A stretch of 60,939 bases of DNA from Deinococcus radiopugnans ATCC 19172 (GTDB taxonomy: Bacteria; Deinococcota; Deinococci; Deinococcales; Deinococcaceae). The translations under genes and the position numbers were made by a program. The notes under the pieces are model-generated. The model was not told where the DNA came from and did no database searches. It saw only the letters and a program-made list of their open reading frames with translations. This document shows, piece after piece, positions 33,804-43,000 of the stretch. The stretch covers positions 1 to 60,939 of the forward strand of contig NZ_VDMO01000020.1 in NCBI RefSeq assembly GCF_006335125.1, given 5' to 3'. Each line of letters begins with the position of its first letter. Position 1 is the first letter of the stretch.

Positions 33804-34158
33804 CTGCCCGTTATGCTATCCGCTGAAAAGATTGGGGCATCTGCAAATCATGCGGTGATGGGGGTAGACGGGGGCGCCCCCCGCGTCTGTTCCGTGCATT
33901 CGAAATGCAGGCTCCTCCGCGGCGCTTCCCACTTGCTGTGTCTTCTCCTTCCAGCCGGGTGTTCCAGGTCTTTCATCCTTTCCACCGAAATCCGCATCGA
34001 GATCTGCGCGGGCTGTCGATCGGCCTGAAGGCCGGCCACAGGCTGAGACCCGATCTGCGATTGACGCAGCCTCTGGGCGTCTTCAATCGTCTCTCACTTG
34101 TGCAACAAGTCAATCATTGAGCCTGTTCGCTCTCTGCCGTCCCCTCTAACATGCCCAC
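33804..34158. other. 355-base intergenic region between divergent genes
   Basis: No convincing gene. It holds three palindromes: a near-perfect GC-rich one (about 33866-33887), TGCATTCGAAATGCA (about 33896-33910) and ACTTGTGCAACAAGT (34096-34110). The last lies 37 bases upstream of the TAACAT box of the amidohydrolase gene and could be an operator. Minus-strand ORFs here have no family resemblance. Confidence 0.4.
34147..34152 (+). promoter_or_regulatory. -10 box TAACAT of the amidohydrolase gene
   Basis: Six bases before ATG 34159. Leaderless-type start. Confidence 0.5.
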
Positions 34159-35331
34159 ATGACCCACCCTGCACCCGATCCCTTCAAGCCCCGCCTGCTC
34201 GTCTGCGATGTGTTGTACACCGGCATGGGGGGAGGCCACGCGCCGGGCGGCGTCGTCGTCGTGGGCGATACGGTGGCGGCCACCGGCGATCCGGCGCAGC
34301 TGCGCGCCCGCTACCCGCAGGCCCAGGTGGAAGAGGTGGGCGGCGTCATCGCCCCGCCGCCGGTCAACGCGCATACGCATCTGGACATGAGCGCCTACGC
34401 GTTTCAGGCATTGCCGTACTTTCGCTGGCTGCCTGAAGTGGTGATCGCCCAGCGCGAACAACGCGGCGTGGCCGGGGCACTGGCCGGGGCCGACGAACTC
34501 GCGCGGCTGGGCGTGGGCGGCGTGGGCGACATCGTGTGGTCCGGTGAGGTGATGGACGCCCTGCTGGCCCGCGAGGACCTGCGCGGCGTGTTGTACTTCG
34601 AGGTGCTGGGAACGTTCGCTGAACAGGCCGACAAGCGATTTGCCGAAGTGCGGCAGCGGGTGGAGGCGTGGCGCAAACTGGAGCGGCCCGGCGGCCCGCG
34701 CATCGGGCTGACCCCACATACGCCGTACACCGTCAGCCACCGCCTGATGCGGCTGGTGGCCGAGTACGCGGCGGGCGAGGGCCTGCCCCTCCAGATTCAT
34801 GTGGCCGAGCATCCCAGTGAACCGGAACTGTTCGCCACGGGCGCGGGGCCACTGTGGGACCACCGGCTGCCCGCCTTCTGGCCCGAGACCTTCGCGGAAG
34901 TGATCGGGCGCGCACCAGAGCCGGGGCTGACCCCGGTGCGCTATCTGGACGAACTGGGCGTGCTGGCCGCGAAGCCCACGCTGGTCCACATGGTCAACGT
35001 CACGCCGGACGACATCGCGCGGGTGGCGCGGGCCGGCTGTGCGGTGGTCAGTTGCCCGCGCAGCAACCATCATCTGGAGTGCGGCACCTTTCCCTGGACG
35101 GCTTACGCGGCGGCTGGCGTGGAGATCGCGCTGGGCACCGATTCCGTGGCCAGCGGCGAGAGCCTGGACGTACGCGACGACGTGGCCTTTGCCCGTGGCC
35201 TCTACCCCGCCCTCGATCCCAGAGTGCTGGTGCGCGCCGCCATCAAGGGAGGCGGGCGCGTGCTGGGCCTCCCCACACCGTTCATCCGGCGCGGGGAGGC
35301 GTGGTCAGAGGACTATCTCTGGAAGGTCTAG
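34159..35331 (+). CDS. Amidohydrolase, probable aminodeoxyfutalosine deaminase
   Basis: 390 residues, metal-dependent amidohydrolase superfamily: NAHTHLD (metal HxH), IHVAEHPSE, LVHMVNVTPDD, CPRSNHHLECG and GTDSVASGESLD (catalytic Asp). CPRSNxxLxCG followed by the FP segment is characteristic of the COG0402 deaminases that convert aminodeoxyfutalosine to futalosine in the alternative menaquinone pathway, and Deinococcus makes menaquinone by that route. Adenosine or S-adenosylhomocysteine deamination are the main alternatives. No other mqn gene is adjacent. Confidence 0.7.
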   Translation: MTHPAPDPFKPRLLVCDVLYTGMGGGHAPGGVVVVGDTVAATGDPAQLRARYPQAQVEEVGGVIAPPPVNAHTHLDMSAYAFQALPYFRWLPEVVIAQREQRGVAGALAGADELARLGVGGVGDIVWSGEVMDALLAREDLRGVLYFEVLGTFAEQADKRFAEVRQRVEAWRKLERPGGPRIGLTPHTPYTVSHRLMRLVAEYAAGEGLPLQIHVAEHPSEPELFATGAGPLWDHRLPAFWPETFAEVIGRAPEPGLTPVRYLDELGVLAAKPTLVHMVNVTPDDIARVARAGCAVVSCPRSNHHLECGTFPWTAYAAAGVEIALGTDSVASGESLDVRDDVAFARGLYPALDPRVLVRAAIKGGGRVLGLPTPFIRRGEAWSEDYLWKV

Positions 35332-35492
35332 AGCATTTGTCAAAACGGCTGTTTCCTTTTGACCGAACGGACTGGCACAGCTCGCAGAGAGGGAGTGAAT
35401 TTCAACGAGCAGTTGGGACTGATTCAGCTCCGCAGGAGAGAATTGCAGCATCAGAAGTCTTCTTTTCTGATGCTGCAATTCGGACAACTGCG
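35332..35492. repeat. Structured intergenic element with bidirectional terminator hairpin
   Basis: Between convergent genes. GTCAAAA (35339-35345) pairs with TTTTGAC (35357-35363). A perfect 16-bp stem (AATTGCAGCATCAGAA, 35441-35456, with 35465-35480) has an eight-base loop. The AT-rich stems and odd composition set it apart from flanking DNA, so it may be a mobile or small non-coding repeat of this genome, as well as a terminator for both genes. Confidence 0.55.
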
Positions 35493-35981
35493 CTAGGACC
35501 GCCCGCTGAGGTTGGCCTCGCAGGTGCCGGTGGCCACCAGTTGACCGTTGCGCAGGTAGTTGAGGGTGCCGGTCAGAGGGGTGGCAGACAGGTTCTCGAT
35601 CTTGCAGGTGTAGACCACACGGTCAAAGCTGGCGGCCCCGGCGTCACCTACCCAGCGGAATTCGGCGCTGCGGCGGTCCGGATCGTAGGACGCCACCGCG
35701 AAGCCGGCGCGGTTGTCGTTAAAGCCGTTGTACTCGTCGCGGGCGCTGGACGAGGCGAAGACGCCCTGCACGTTGACCAGATCGGGAATGGTCACGGTGG
35801 CGACCACGTTGCGGCTGTCCACCACGCCGCCGACCGTCCAGGTCTGCCCGACGGCCAGCGGCCCGAACTGCAGCGGCCCTTTTTCTCCATCCGTGGAGGA
35901 GAGCAGCGAGGCCACCGGAGCGCAGGCTCCCAGCAACAGAGGCAGACCCAGGGCCAGCGGCAAGACAGCGCGTTTCAACAT
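35493..35981 (-). CDS. Small secreted lipoprotein, unknown function
   Basis: 162 residues. The signal peptide ends in a lipobox (LPLLLGAC, Cys20), so it is predicted to be a membrane-anchored lipoprotein. The rest is beta-rich (GQTWTVGGVVDSRNVVATV, FRWVGDAGAASFDRVVYTC), with two late Cys residues (TCKIEN, TCEANL) that could form a disulfide. It resembles the repeat domains of the serine protease at 549-2141 in general style only. ATG 35981 follows TATTCT by six bases; a longer in-frame start at 36041 lacks support. Confidence 0.65.
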   Translation of the reverse strand: MLKRAVLPLALGLPLLLGACAPVASLLSSTDGEKGPLQFGPLAVGQTWTVGGVVDSRNVVATVTIPDLVNVQGVFASSSARDEYNGFNDNRAGFAVASYDPDRRSAEFRWVGDAGAASFDRVVYTCKIENLSATPLTGTLNYLRNGQLVATGTCEANLSGRS

Positions 35982-35987
35982 GGCCGC

Positions 35988-35993
35988 AGAATA
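35988..35993 (-). promoter_or_regulatory. -10 box TATTCT of the lipoprotein gene
   Basis: Six bases from ATG 35981; leaderless-type spacing that supports this start. Confidence 0.45.
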
Positions 35994-36031
35994 CGGGCCG
36001 CAGATGAGGAAGCTGGGAAGCGCGGGACGGG

Positions 36032-36688
36032 TCAGGCCCACGCCGGAAACAGGCCGCCCTCACCGTCTTCCAGCAGGCGGCGGATGGGCGCGAAGCTGCG
36101 GCGGTGGACGGCACTCACGCCCAGTTCCTCCAGCGCGGCGCGGTGGGCGGGCGCCCCGTAGCCCTTGTGGGCGGCAAAGCCGTAACCGGGGTACTGGGCG
36201 TCCAGCTCACGCATCACGGCGTCGCGCTCCGTTTTGGCCAGCAGACTGGCAGCGGCCACGCTGTAACTCAGGGCGTCGGCCTTGGGCGGGGCGCTGAGGG
36301 GCAGCGCCGTGCGGAGTTTCAGGTAGTCCGTCACCAGCGCCTGCGGCGGCGGAGTCAGGCGTTCCAGGGCACGCAGCGCCGCCGCGTGCGTGGCCCCCAG
36401 GATATTGAGCCGGTCGATCTCGTCGGGCCAGGCGTGTTCCACGGCGTAGGCCAGGGCCACCCGGCGCACCTCAGCGGCGTATTCCTCACGCTGGGCCGCC
36501 GTGAGCTGTTTGCTGTCGCGAAACGGGTACTCGGTGGCCAAGCCGGGCAGGATCACTGCCGCCACCGTGACCGGCCCGGCCCACGCCCCGCGTCCGGCCT
36601 CGTCCACCCCGGCCACCCGGAAATACCCGCGCCGCCAGTGCTGGCGCTCATAGGCCCAGTCGGGCGTCACGGAGGGCACGGGAGGCAT
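36032..36688 (-). CDS. rnhB: Ribonuclease HII
   Basis: 218 residues. It cuts the RNA strand of RNA-DNA hybrids and single ribonucleotides in DNA. Metal-binding residues: Asp and Glu in VAGVDEAGRGAWAGPV, Asp in ALVTDYLKL, and Asp in LAKTERDAVM. The C-terminus ends in the family's HKGYGAPAHRAAL and HRRSFAPI blocks. ATG 36688 is supported by TACCTT six bases upstream. It diverges from rpe. Confidence 0.92.
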   Translation of the reverse strand: MPPVPSVTPDWAYERQHWRRGYFRVAGVDEAGRGAWAGPVTVAAVILPGLATEYPFRDSKQLTAAQREEYAAEVRRVALAYAVEHAWPDEIDRLNILGATHAAALRALERLTPPPQALVTDYLKLRTALPLSAPPKADALSYSVAAASLLAKTERDAVMRELDAQYPGYGFAAHKGYGAPAHRAALEELGVSAVHRRSFAPIRRLLEDGEGGLFPAWA

Positions 36689-36694
36689 GGGCCA

Positions 36695-36700
36695 AAGGTA
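36695..36700 (-). promoter_or_regulatory. -10 box TACCTT of rnhB
   Basis: Six bases from ATG 36688; no Shine-Dalgarno. Confidence 0.45.
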
Positions 36701-36770
36701 GCAGCCGCCGCCGTGTGCGTGGCCCCGCAGCCCCCGGCGGCAGCCGCATCCGGATTTGTAAGCCATGTCG

Positions 36771-36776
36771 TAAACT
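36771..36776 (+). promoter_or_regulatory. -10 box TAAACT of rpe
   Basis: Seven bases before GTG 36784. This sets the rpe start against an open reading frame that continues upstream. Confidence 0.5.
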
Positions 36777-36783
36777 GCCCGGC

Positions 36784-37458
36784 GTGAGTGCCGAAGCCGA
36801 CAGCCCCCGCCCCGTCAAACTGGCCCCCAGCATCCTGTCCTGCGACTTCGCGCATCTGGCCGATGAACTGCAGGCCATCGCCGGGGCCGACTGGGCGCAC
36901 GTGGACGTGATGGACGGGGCCTTCGTGCCCAACCTCAGCTTCGGGCTGCCGATCCTGGCGGCGGCGCGGCGGGCCAGCAACCTGCCGATGGACGTGCACC
37001 TGATGATCGAGCGGCCCGAGCGCTACCTGAAAGACTTTGCCGCCGCCGGCGCCGACAGCCTGACCGTGCATGTCGAGTCCACGCCGCACGTTCACCGCGC
37101 CGTGCAGCAGATCCGGGAACTGGGCAAGCGGGCGGGCGTGACCCTCAACCCCGGCACCCCACTGGAGGCGGTGCGGCCCGTCCTGGGCGACGTCGATCTG
37201 GTGCTGGTCATGAGCGTCAACCCCGGTTTCGGCGGCCAGAAGTTCATTCCCGCCAGTCTGGAGCGCATCCGCACCCTGCGCCGCTGGCTGGACGAGGCGG
37301 GCAGCGCCGCCGAATTGCAGGTGGACGGCGGCGTGTCCAGCACCAACGCCCGCGCGGTGGTCAGCGCTGGGGCCAGCGTGCTGGTGGCGGGCAGCGCCGT
37401 GTTCGGCAAGGACGGCGCACGGGCAGGCCTGGAACGCCTGCGGGAAGCCCTGAAATGA
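36784..37458 (+). CDS. rpe: Ribulose-phosphate 3-epimerase
   Basis: 224 residues, TIM barrel. It interconverts ribulose 5-phosphate and xylulose 5-phosphate in the pentose phosphate pathway. Landmarks: [29 protein letters not shown] (metal and catalytic His/Asp), [26 protein letters not shown], and the phosphate site [10 protein letters not shown]...AGSAVFG. GTG start chosen from the -10 box. comB follows after 16 bases, so the two are likely cotranscribed. Confidence 0.93.
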   Translation: MSAEADSPRPVKLAPSILSCDFAHLADELQAIAGADWAHVDVMDGAFVPNLSFGLPILAAARRASNLPMDVHLMIERPERYLKDFAAAGADSLTVHVESTPHVHRAVQQIRELGKRAGVTLNPGTPLEAVRPVLGDVDLVLVMSVNPGFGGQKFIPASLERIRTLRRWLDEAGSAAELQVDGGVSSTNARAVVSAGASVLVAGSAVFGKDGARAGLERLREALK

Positions 37459-37474
37459 GGGCGGGCGGGCGCGC

Positions 37475-38197
37475 GTGAGGCTGCGCGTCGATCTGCTGCC
37501 GCACGGAACCTACCCGGACGTGGTGCTGGTCATCGACGCCCTGCGGGCCACCACCACGGCGGTGGCGTACCTGGAACGCGGCGCGCAGGCGCTGCTGCTG
37601 ACCAGCACGCCGGAAGTGGCCCTGGCCCTGCGCGGCACCCGGGATCAACTGGTGCTGGCCGGGGAACGCGGCGGCCTGCCTCTGCCCGGCTTCGACTTCG
37701 GCAACAGCCCGGCCGAGGCGGGAGCACAGAACTTTGCGGGCCAGACGGTGGTCATGAACACCACCAACGGCACCGGGGCCGCCCATATCGCCGCGCAGAG
37801 CGGCAAGCACGTGCTGCTGGCAGCCCTGACCAACGCCCACGCCGCCGCCCGCCGCGCCCGCGCCCTGGCCACCGAGGGCATCGCCATCGTCTGCGCCGGC
37901 ACCGACGGACGGGTGGGCCTGGAGGACGTGTACACCGCCGGCGTTCTGGCCGAGTACCTGCTGGCGATGGGCGACTTCACGCTGGACGACGGCGCGCGGA
38001 TCGCCCTGACCGTGCGCCGGGGCGGCGGCGATCCCGCCGAGGCGCTGGCCGGCAGCGCCCACGGCGTCCACCTGATCAGTCTGGGGCTGGGCGAGGACGT
38101 GGAACTCGCGGCGGGCCTCAGCACCAGCACCGTGGTGCCCACGCTGGAGCGCGGCGAGGACGTCCCCGAAGGAACGCTAAAATTCGTCGCGGGCTAG
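37475..38197 (+). CDS. comB: ComB family 2-phosphosulfolactate phosphatase
   Basis: 240 residues. ComB marks: [18 protein letters not shown] near the start, [21 protein letters not shown], and [17 protein letters not shown]. The family removes phosphate from 2-phosphosulfolactate in coenzyme M synthesis of methanogens, but many bacteria without coenzyme M carry it and its role there is open. It starts at GTG 37475 without a strong ribosome site, as expected for the second gene of an operon with rpe. Confidence 0.82.
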   Translation: MRLRVDLLPHGTYPDVVLVIDALRATTTAVAYLERGAQALLLTSTPEVALALRGTRDQLVLAGERGGLPLPGFDFGNSPAEAGAQNFAGQTVVMNTTNGTGAAHIAAQSGKHVLLAALTNAHAAARRARALATEGIAIVCAGTDGRVGLEDVYTAGVLAEYLLAMGDFTLDDGARIALTVRRGGGDPAEALAGSAHGVHLISLGLGEDVELAAGLSTSTVVPTLERGEDVPEGTLKFVAG

Positions 38198-38214
38198 GCG
38201 GCATATCTGCCCGC

Positions 38215-38220
38215 TACTCT
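38215..38220 (+). promoter_or_regulatory. -10 box TACTCT
   Basis: Five bases before ATG 38226 of the secreted protein gene; leaderless-type. Confidence 0.45.
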
Positions 38221-38225
38221 GCCCC

Positions 38226-38723
38226 ATGCCGACCAAACTTGTCCTGAGCCTCGCCGGGCTGACCCTGCTGGGTTCCGCCCTGTCTGCCACCTACACGAAC
38301 ACCGAGAACGGCTTCTCGGTCACGCCGCCGCCCGGCTGGACGCAGCTCAGCGTGCCCGGCGTGGCGGTGGCCTTCGCCGACAAGCCGCAGGGCGATTTCA
38401 CGCCCAACCTGAACGTGGCGGTGCAGCCGTTGCCGGCCGGCATCACGCTGGCGCAGTACCACGCCCTGAGCCTGGATCAGGTCAAGAAACTGATCACCGA
38501 CAGCAAGATCATCAGCACGCGCGCCACCACGCTGGGCGGAGCCAAAGCCCAGGAGACCGTCTACACCGGGCGGCAGGGGCAGTTCAAGCTGCATTTCATC
38601 TCCACCTACGCGGTCACGGGCGGTAAAGCCTATCTGGTCACCGCCACGACCAAGCAGGGGCTTCAGGCCAAGATGACGCCCACCAACGCCGCGTTCGTGA
38701 AGAGCTTCAAGCTTTTGCGTTGA
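38226..38723 (+). CDS. Small secreted protein, PsbP/DUF1795-like
   Basis: 165 residues. A signal peptide (KLVLSLAGLTLLGSALSA) is followed by a single beta-alpha domain: YTNTENGFSVTPPPGWTQL, VAVAFADKP, NLNVAVQPLP, then ETVYTGRQGQFKLHF and a final FVKSFKLL. This order resembles the PsbP/Mog1-like domains found in many secreted bacterial proteins of unknown role. No Cys in the mature part, so it is soluble in the periplasm or cell wall. Confidence 0.65.
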   Translation: MPTKLVLSLAGLTLLGSALSATYTNTENGFSVTPPPGWTQLSVPGVAVAFADKPQGDFTPNLNVAVQPLPAGITLAQYHALSLDQVKKLITDSKIISTRATTLGGAKAQETVYTGRQGQFKLHFISTYAVTGGKAYLVTATTKQGLQAKMTPTNAAFVKSFKLLR

Positions 38724-38752
38724 GGAAGGCGGTTGGCCACGCCCCGGCCCGC

Positions 38753-38758
38753 TAGACT
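38753..38758 (+). promoter_or_regulatory. -10 box TAGACT of nspC
   Basis: Six bases before ATG 38765; no Shine-Dalgarno. Confidence 0.5.
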
Positions 38759-38764
38759 CCGGGC

Positions 38765-40000
38765 ATGACCGTTTCCGACTCCCACACCGCTGAGGTTCAG
38801 CTTTCTGCCGTCACGCCCACGGACAGCATCGACTGGGCCGCCATTCCCAGCCCGGCCTTCGTGCTGGACGAGTCGCGGCTGCGGCGCAATCTGGCGCTGA
38901 TCTCGCACATCCAGCAGCAGAGTGGGGCGCGGATCATCGTGGCCTTCAAGGGCTTTTCGATGTGGAGCACCTTTCCACTCCTGCGCGAGTACGGCATCAG
39001 CGGCGCGACGGCCAGCAGCCTGAACGAGGCGATCCTGGCCCGCGAGGAGATGCGCGGCGAGGTGCACATCTACGCCCCGGCCTACAGCGACGAGGAAATG
39101 CCACAGCTTCTGGAACTGGCGGATCATCTGGTGTTCAACTCGTTCTCGCAGTGGGAACGCTTCAAGCCGCAGGTGGAGGCCGCCCGCACAGGGGGCCGTG
39201 AGATTCACGTCGGCATTCGCATCAACCCCGAGTACGCCGAAGTCGAGACGGATCTGTACAACCCCGCCGGGCCGTTCTCACGTCTGGGCGTGACCCGCCG
39301 CGAATTCCGGGCAGATCTGCTGGACGGCGTGGACGGCCTGCACTTCCATACCCTGTGCGAGAAGGACAGCGACACGCTGGAGCGCACGCTGGAAGTCGTC
39401 GAGCGTAACTTCGGCGAATTCCTGCCGCACATGAACTGGGTCAACTTCGGCGGCGGCCACCTGATGACCCGCGAGGGCTACGATCTGGAACGGCTGATCC
39501 GGGTGGTGCGCGCCTTCCGCGAAAAATGGGGCGTGGACGTGATCTTGGAACCCGGCAGCGCCTTCGGCTGGCAGACCGGCTGGCTGGTCAGCCGCGTGCT
39601 GGACATCGTGCACAACGTCAAGGACGCCGCGCTGCTGGACGTGTCGGTCAGCGCCCACATGCCCGACGTGCTGGAAATGCCGTACCGCCCCCGCATCCTG
39701 GGCGCGGGCGATCCCCCCGAACACGAGCACCGCGAGGCCAACGATTACGGCGGCGGCTATCCCTACCTGATCGGCGGCACCACCTGTCTGGCGGGGGACG
39801 TGGTGGGCGAGTACGTGTTCGAAAAACCGCTGAAAATCGGTGACCGCGTGGTCTTCGACGACATGATCCACTACACGATGGTCAAGACCACCTTCTTCAA
39901 CGGCGTCAAGCACCCCGACATCGGCATCCTGCATCTGGACGGCAGCTACGAGCGGATCAAACAGTTTGGCTACGAGGAATTCAAGGCCAAGCTGAGCTGA
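38765..40000 (+). CDS. nspC: Carboxynorspermidine decarboxylase
   Basis: 411 residues, alanine-racemase-fold PLP decarboxylase. The PLP lysine is Lys62 in IIVAFKGFSMW. Other marks: GIRINPEYAEVETDLYNP, LHFHTLCEKDSDTLERTL, NWVNFGGGHLMTREGYD, ILEPGSAFGWQTG and FDDMIHYTMVKTTFFNG. It decarboxylates carboxynorspermidine or carboxyspermidine to a polyamine. A carboxynorspermidine dehydrogenase should exist elsewhere. The protein is about 25 residues longer than typical at the N-terminus. The deaminase gene follows after 11 bases. Confidence 0.9.
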   Translation: MTVSDSHTAEVQLSAVTPTDSIDWAAIPSPAFVLDESRLRRNLALISHIQQQSGARIIVAFKGFSMWSTFPLLREYGISGATASSLNEAILAREEMRGEVHIYAPAYSDEEMPQLLELADHLVFNSFSQWERFKPQVEAARTGGREIHVGIRINPEYAEVETDLYNPAGPFSRLGVTRREFRADLLDGVDGLHFHTLCEKDSDTLERTLEVVERNFGEFLPHMNWVNFGGGHLMTREGYDLERLIRVVRAFREKWGVDVILEPGSAFGWQTGWLVSRVLDIVHNVKDAALLDVSVSAHMPDVLEMPYRPRILGAGDPPEHEHREANDYGGGYPYLIGGTTCLAGDVVGEYVFEKPLKIGDRVVFDDMIHYTMVKTTFFNGVKHPDIGILHLDGSYERIKQFGYEEFKAKLS

Positions 40001-40011
40001 GGAGGACACGC

Positions 40012-40491
40012 ATGAACGACACCGACCGACAATATCTGACGCGCTGTGTTGAATTGGCCGAGACGGCGCTGAGCACCGGGAATGACCCTTTCGGCTCGCT
40101 GATCGTGTCGGAGGCGGGCGAGGTGCTGTTCGAGGACCACAACCGCACGGCGGACGGCGACGCCACGCAGCACCCCGAGATCGCGATTGCCCGCTGGGCT
40201 GCCGCAAACCTCTCACCAGAGGAACGCAAGCGGGCCACGGTCTACACCTCCGGCGAACACTGCGCGATGTGCGCCGCCGCCCACGGCTGGGTGGGGCTGG
40301 GACGCATCGTGTACGCCAGTTCGTCCGAACAACTGACCGGGTGGATGAAGGAGTTCGGCGCAGAACCAGGGCCAGTCAACCCCCTGCCCATTGGGGACGT
40401 GCTGCGCGACTCGGATGTCGAGGGGCCGGAATCATCGCTGAGCGGACGCATCCGGGAATTGCACCGTCAGAACGTCCAGAAACAGGGCTGA
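40012..40491 (+). CDS. Nucleoside/cytidine-type deaminase
   Basis: 159 residues. Zinc deaminase motifs: HPEIAIARWAA (His ligand and catalytic Glu) and SGEHCAMCAAAHGW (two Cys ligands; His replaces the usual Pro before the first Cys). NDPFGSLIV resembles the guanine deaminase/TadA branch. It probably deaminates a free base or nucleoside; a tRNA A34 role is less likely because of the altered zinc motif. A strong ribosome site (GAGGAGG) precedes ATG 40012. It is likely cotranscribed with nspC, and a terminator hairpin follows. Confidence 0.8.
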   Translation: MNDTDRQYLTRCVELAETALSTGNDPFGSLIVSEAGEVLFEDHNRTADGDATQHPEIAIARWAAANLSPEERKRATVYTSGEHCAMCAAAHGWVGLGRIVYASSSEQLTGWMKEFGAEPGPVNPLPIGDVLRDSDVEGPESSLSGRIRELHRQNVQKQG

Positions 40492-40504
40492 AGCCTGAAC
40501 AGCA

Positions 40505-40547
40505 GAGCGCCCCCGCACTCGCCACGGAGTCGGGGGCTGTCTGCTTT
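40505..40547 (+). terminator. Hairpin terminator after the deaminase gene
   Basis: GCCCCCG (40509-40515) and ACTC (40517-40520) pair with GAGT (40527-40530) and CGGGGGC (40531-40537), with one bulged base. The T tract is poor (TGTCTGCTTTG). Confidence 0.6.
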
Positions 40548-40645
40548 GAACGGAATGTGGGTGTCGGGGAGGTTTGGAAGATGCGCCGGGGCAGATCGTT
40601 TGCCCGCGGAGGCGCGCGGATTAGAACCCGGCCCGGGGTGGGCAG

Positions 40646-40699
40646 GGAAAAAGAGTGCCGGGCATGGGGTCACGAACTGGGTGTCCAGTCATGCCCGGC
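40646..40699 (-). terminator. Terminator of the DUF4384 gene
   Basis: On the minus strand GCCGGGCATG (40699-40690) pairs perfectly with CATGCCCGGC (40666-40657). The loop is long (23 bases), followed by ACTCTTTTTCCC. It lies 27 bases past the stop of the DUF4384 gene. Confidence 0.7.
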
Positions 40700-40725
40700 G
40701 CAGAGGGAGCAGGTGGGGGTGGGGC

Positions 40726-41898
<1,173 letters not shown>

Positions 41899-42084
41899 GT
41901 CGGGCCTCCTGGACATTCAGAGTGGACGTGTGATGCTGCTCGGTTTGAATGCGCGTAAGGTACGGGCTGAACCTGACGAGGCACTGATAGGCCGCGAGCA
42001 TTAACGCCCGTCAGAAACCAGCCGCCCAAGTGGGAGTGGCCCAGCATCCCCTGCCTGCACCGCTTTGTCCTTGCTGTCCCTCGG

Positions 42085-42861
42085 TTATCCCGCGATCCGT
42101 TCCGCCACCCACAGCAGCAGCGGGGCCAGCAGCAGCGCCGGCAGCATGCTGCCCACCCGCACGCGCCGGTCTTCCAGGCCCAGCCCGGCCAGCATCAGAT
42201 TCCAGCTGATGCCCACGATGCTCAGGCCACCGGCCCCGGTCAGCACCAGGATGTACGGGTTGGTCTTGAGGGTCTCGGGGTCCGCGCCGCCCAGCAGCGT
42301 GGACGCGAAGCCCCCGGCAGCCAGGCTGATGCCGCCCTGCACGATCAGCACGGTCACGGCGCTGAAGCCCACACCCAGGCCATACGCGCCCGCCAGCGCC
42401 AGCGCCGAGATGCCGTCCAGCGTGCTTTTCAGGATGTAGCTGCTGCTGTCCCCGGTCAGGCCGTTCTGCAATCCGCCCACAAAGGTCAGCGGCCCCACGC
42501 AGAACAGCAGGCTGGCGGCCACGAAACCCTCGGTAAACCGGCCCTCGCCCTTGAAGCGCGTCCGCAGGCGTTCGCCCAGGCGGTTCAGCCCTTCCTCGAT
42601 GCCCAGCGCCTCACCGATCACCACGCCGGCCGCCAGGCTGACCAGCGCCACGATCACCCCCGGAATGCTGCCCGCCGCCACCCGGTTCAGATTGCTGGCC
42701 ATGTCCAGCCCGATAAACACCGTGACCAGGCTGAGGGTCTGGAGCAGCGCCTTCTGCGTGCGCGCGGGCAGACGCCCCCCCACGGTCAGGCCGATCAGTG
42801 TGCCCAGCAGCACGGTGCCCACGTTGACCAGCGTGCCCGACAGTTGCGAGAGAAGACTCAT
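42085..42861 (-). CDS. DUF554 (YdfK-like) membrane protein
   Basis: 258 residues with about seven hydrophobic helices. The DUF554 pattern is clear: GTLVNVGTVLLGTLIGLTVGGRLP at the start, VFIGLDMA, LLFCVGPLTFVGGLQNGLTGDSS, and KSTLDGISALALA. Function is unknown; a small-molecule or ion transport role is assumed by others. TACCCT lies eight bases before ATG 42861. The 186 bases between its stop and the DUF4384 start hold only that gene's leader. Confidence 0.85.
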   Translation of the reverse strand: MSLLSQLSGTLVNVGTVLLGTLIGLTVGGRLPARTQKALLQTLSLVTVFIGLDMASNLNRVAAGSIPGVIVALVSLAAGVVIGEALGIEEGLNRLGERLRTRFKGEGRFTEGFVAASLLFCVGPLTFVGGLQNGLTGDSSSYILKSTLDGISALALAGAYGLGVGFSAVTVLIVQGGISLAAGGFASTLLGGADPETLKTNPYILVLTGAGGLSIVGISWNLMLAGLGLEDRRVRVGSMLPALLLAPLLLWVAERIAG

Positions 42862-42956
42862 CGGGACGCAGGGTAGCGCGTGGGCCTGGGCCAGGGGGGG
42901 AAAGGCCTGGATCGTCGACGGGGGTGTCCTTCTGGCCCGCGTCCACGCAGCAAAGC

Positions 42957-42982
42957 CCCCACCTCGTCAGTTTGAGGTGGGG
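42957..42982 (-). terminator. Hairpin after the leishmanolysin-like gene
   Basis: CCCCACCTC (42957-42965) pairs perfectly with GAGGTGGGG (42974-42982), loop of eight. On the minus strand only TTT follows the stem, so termination is moderate. Further pairing of AAGCCC with GGGCTT extends it. Confidence 0.6.
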
Positions 42983-43000
42983 ACGAAAGGGCTTGAACGT

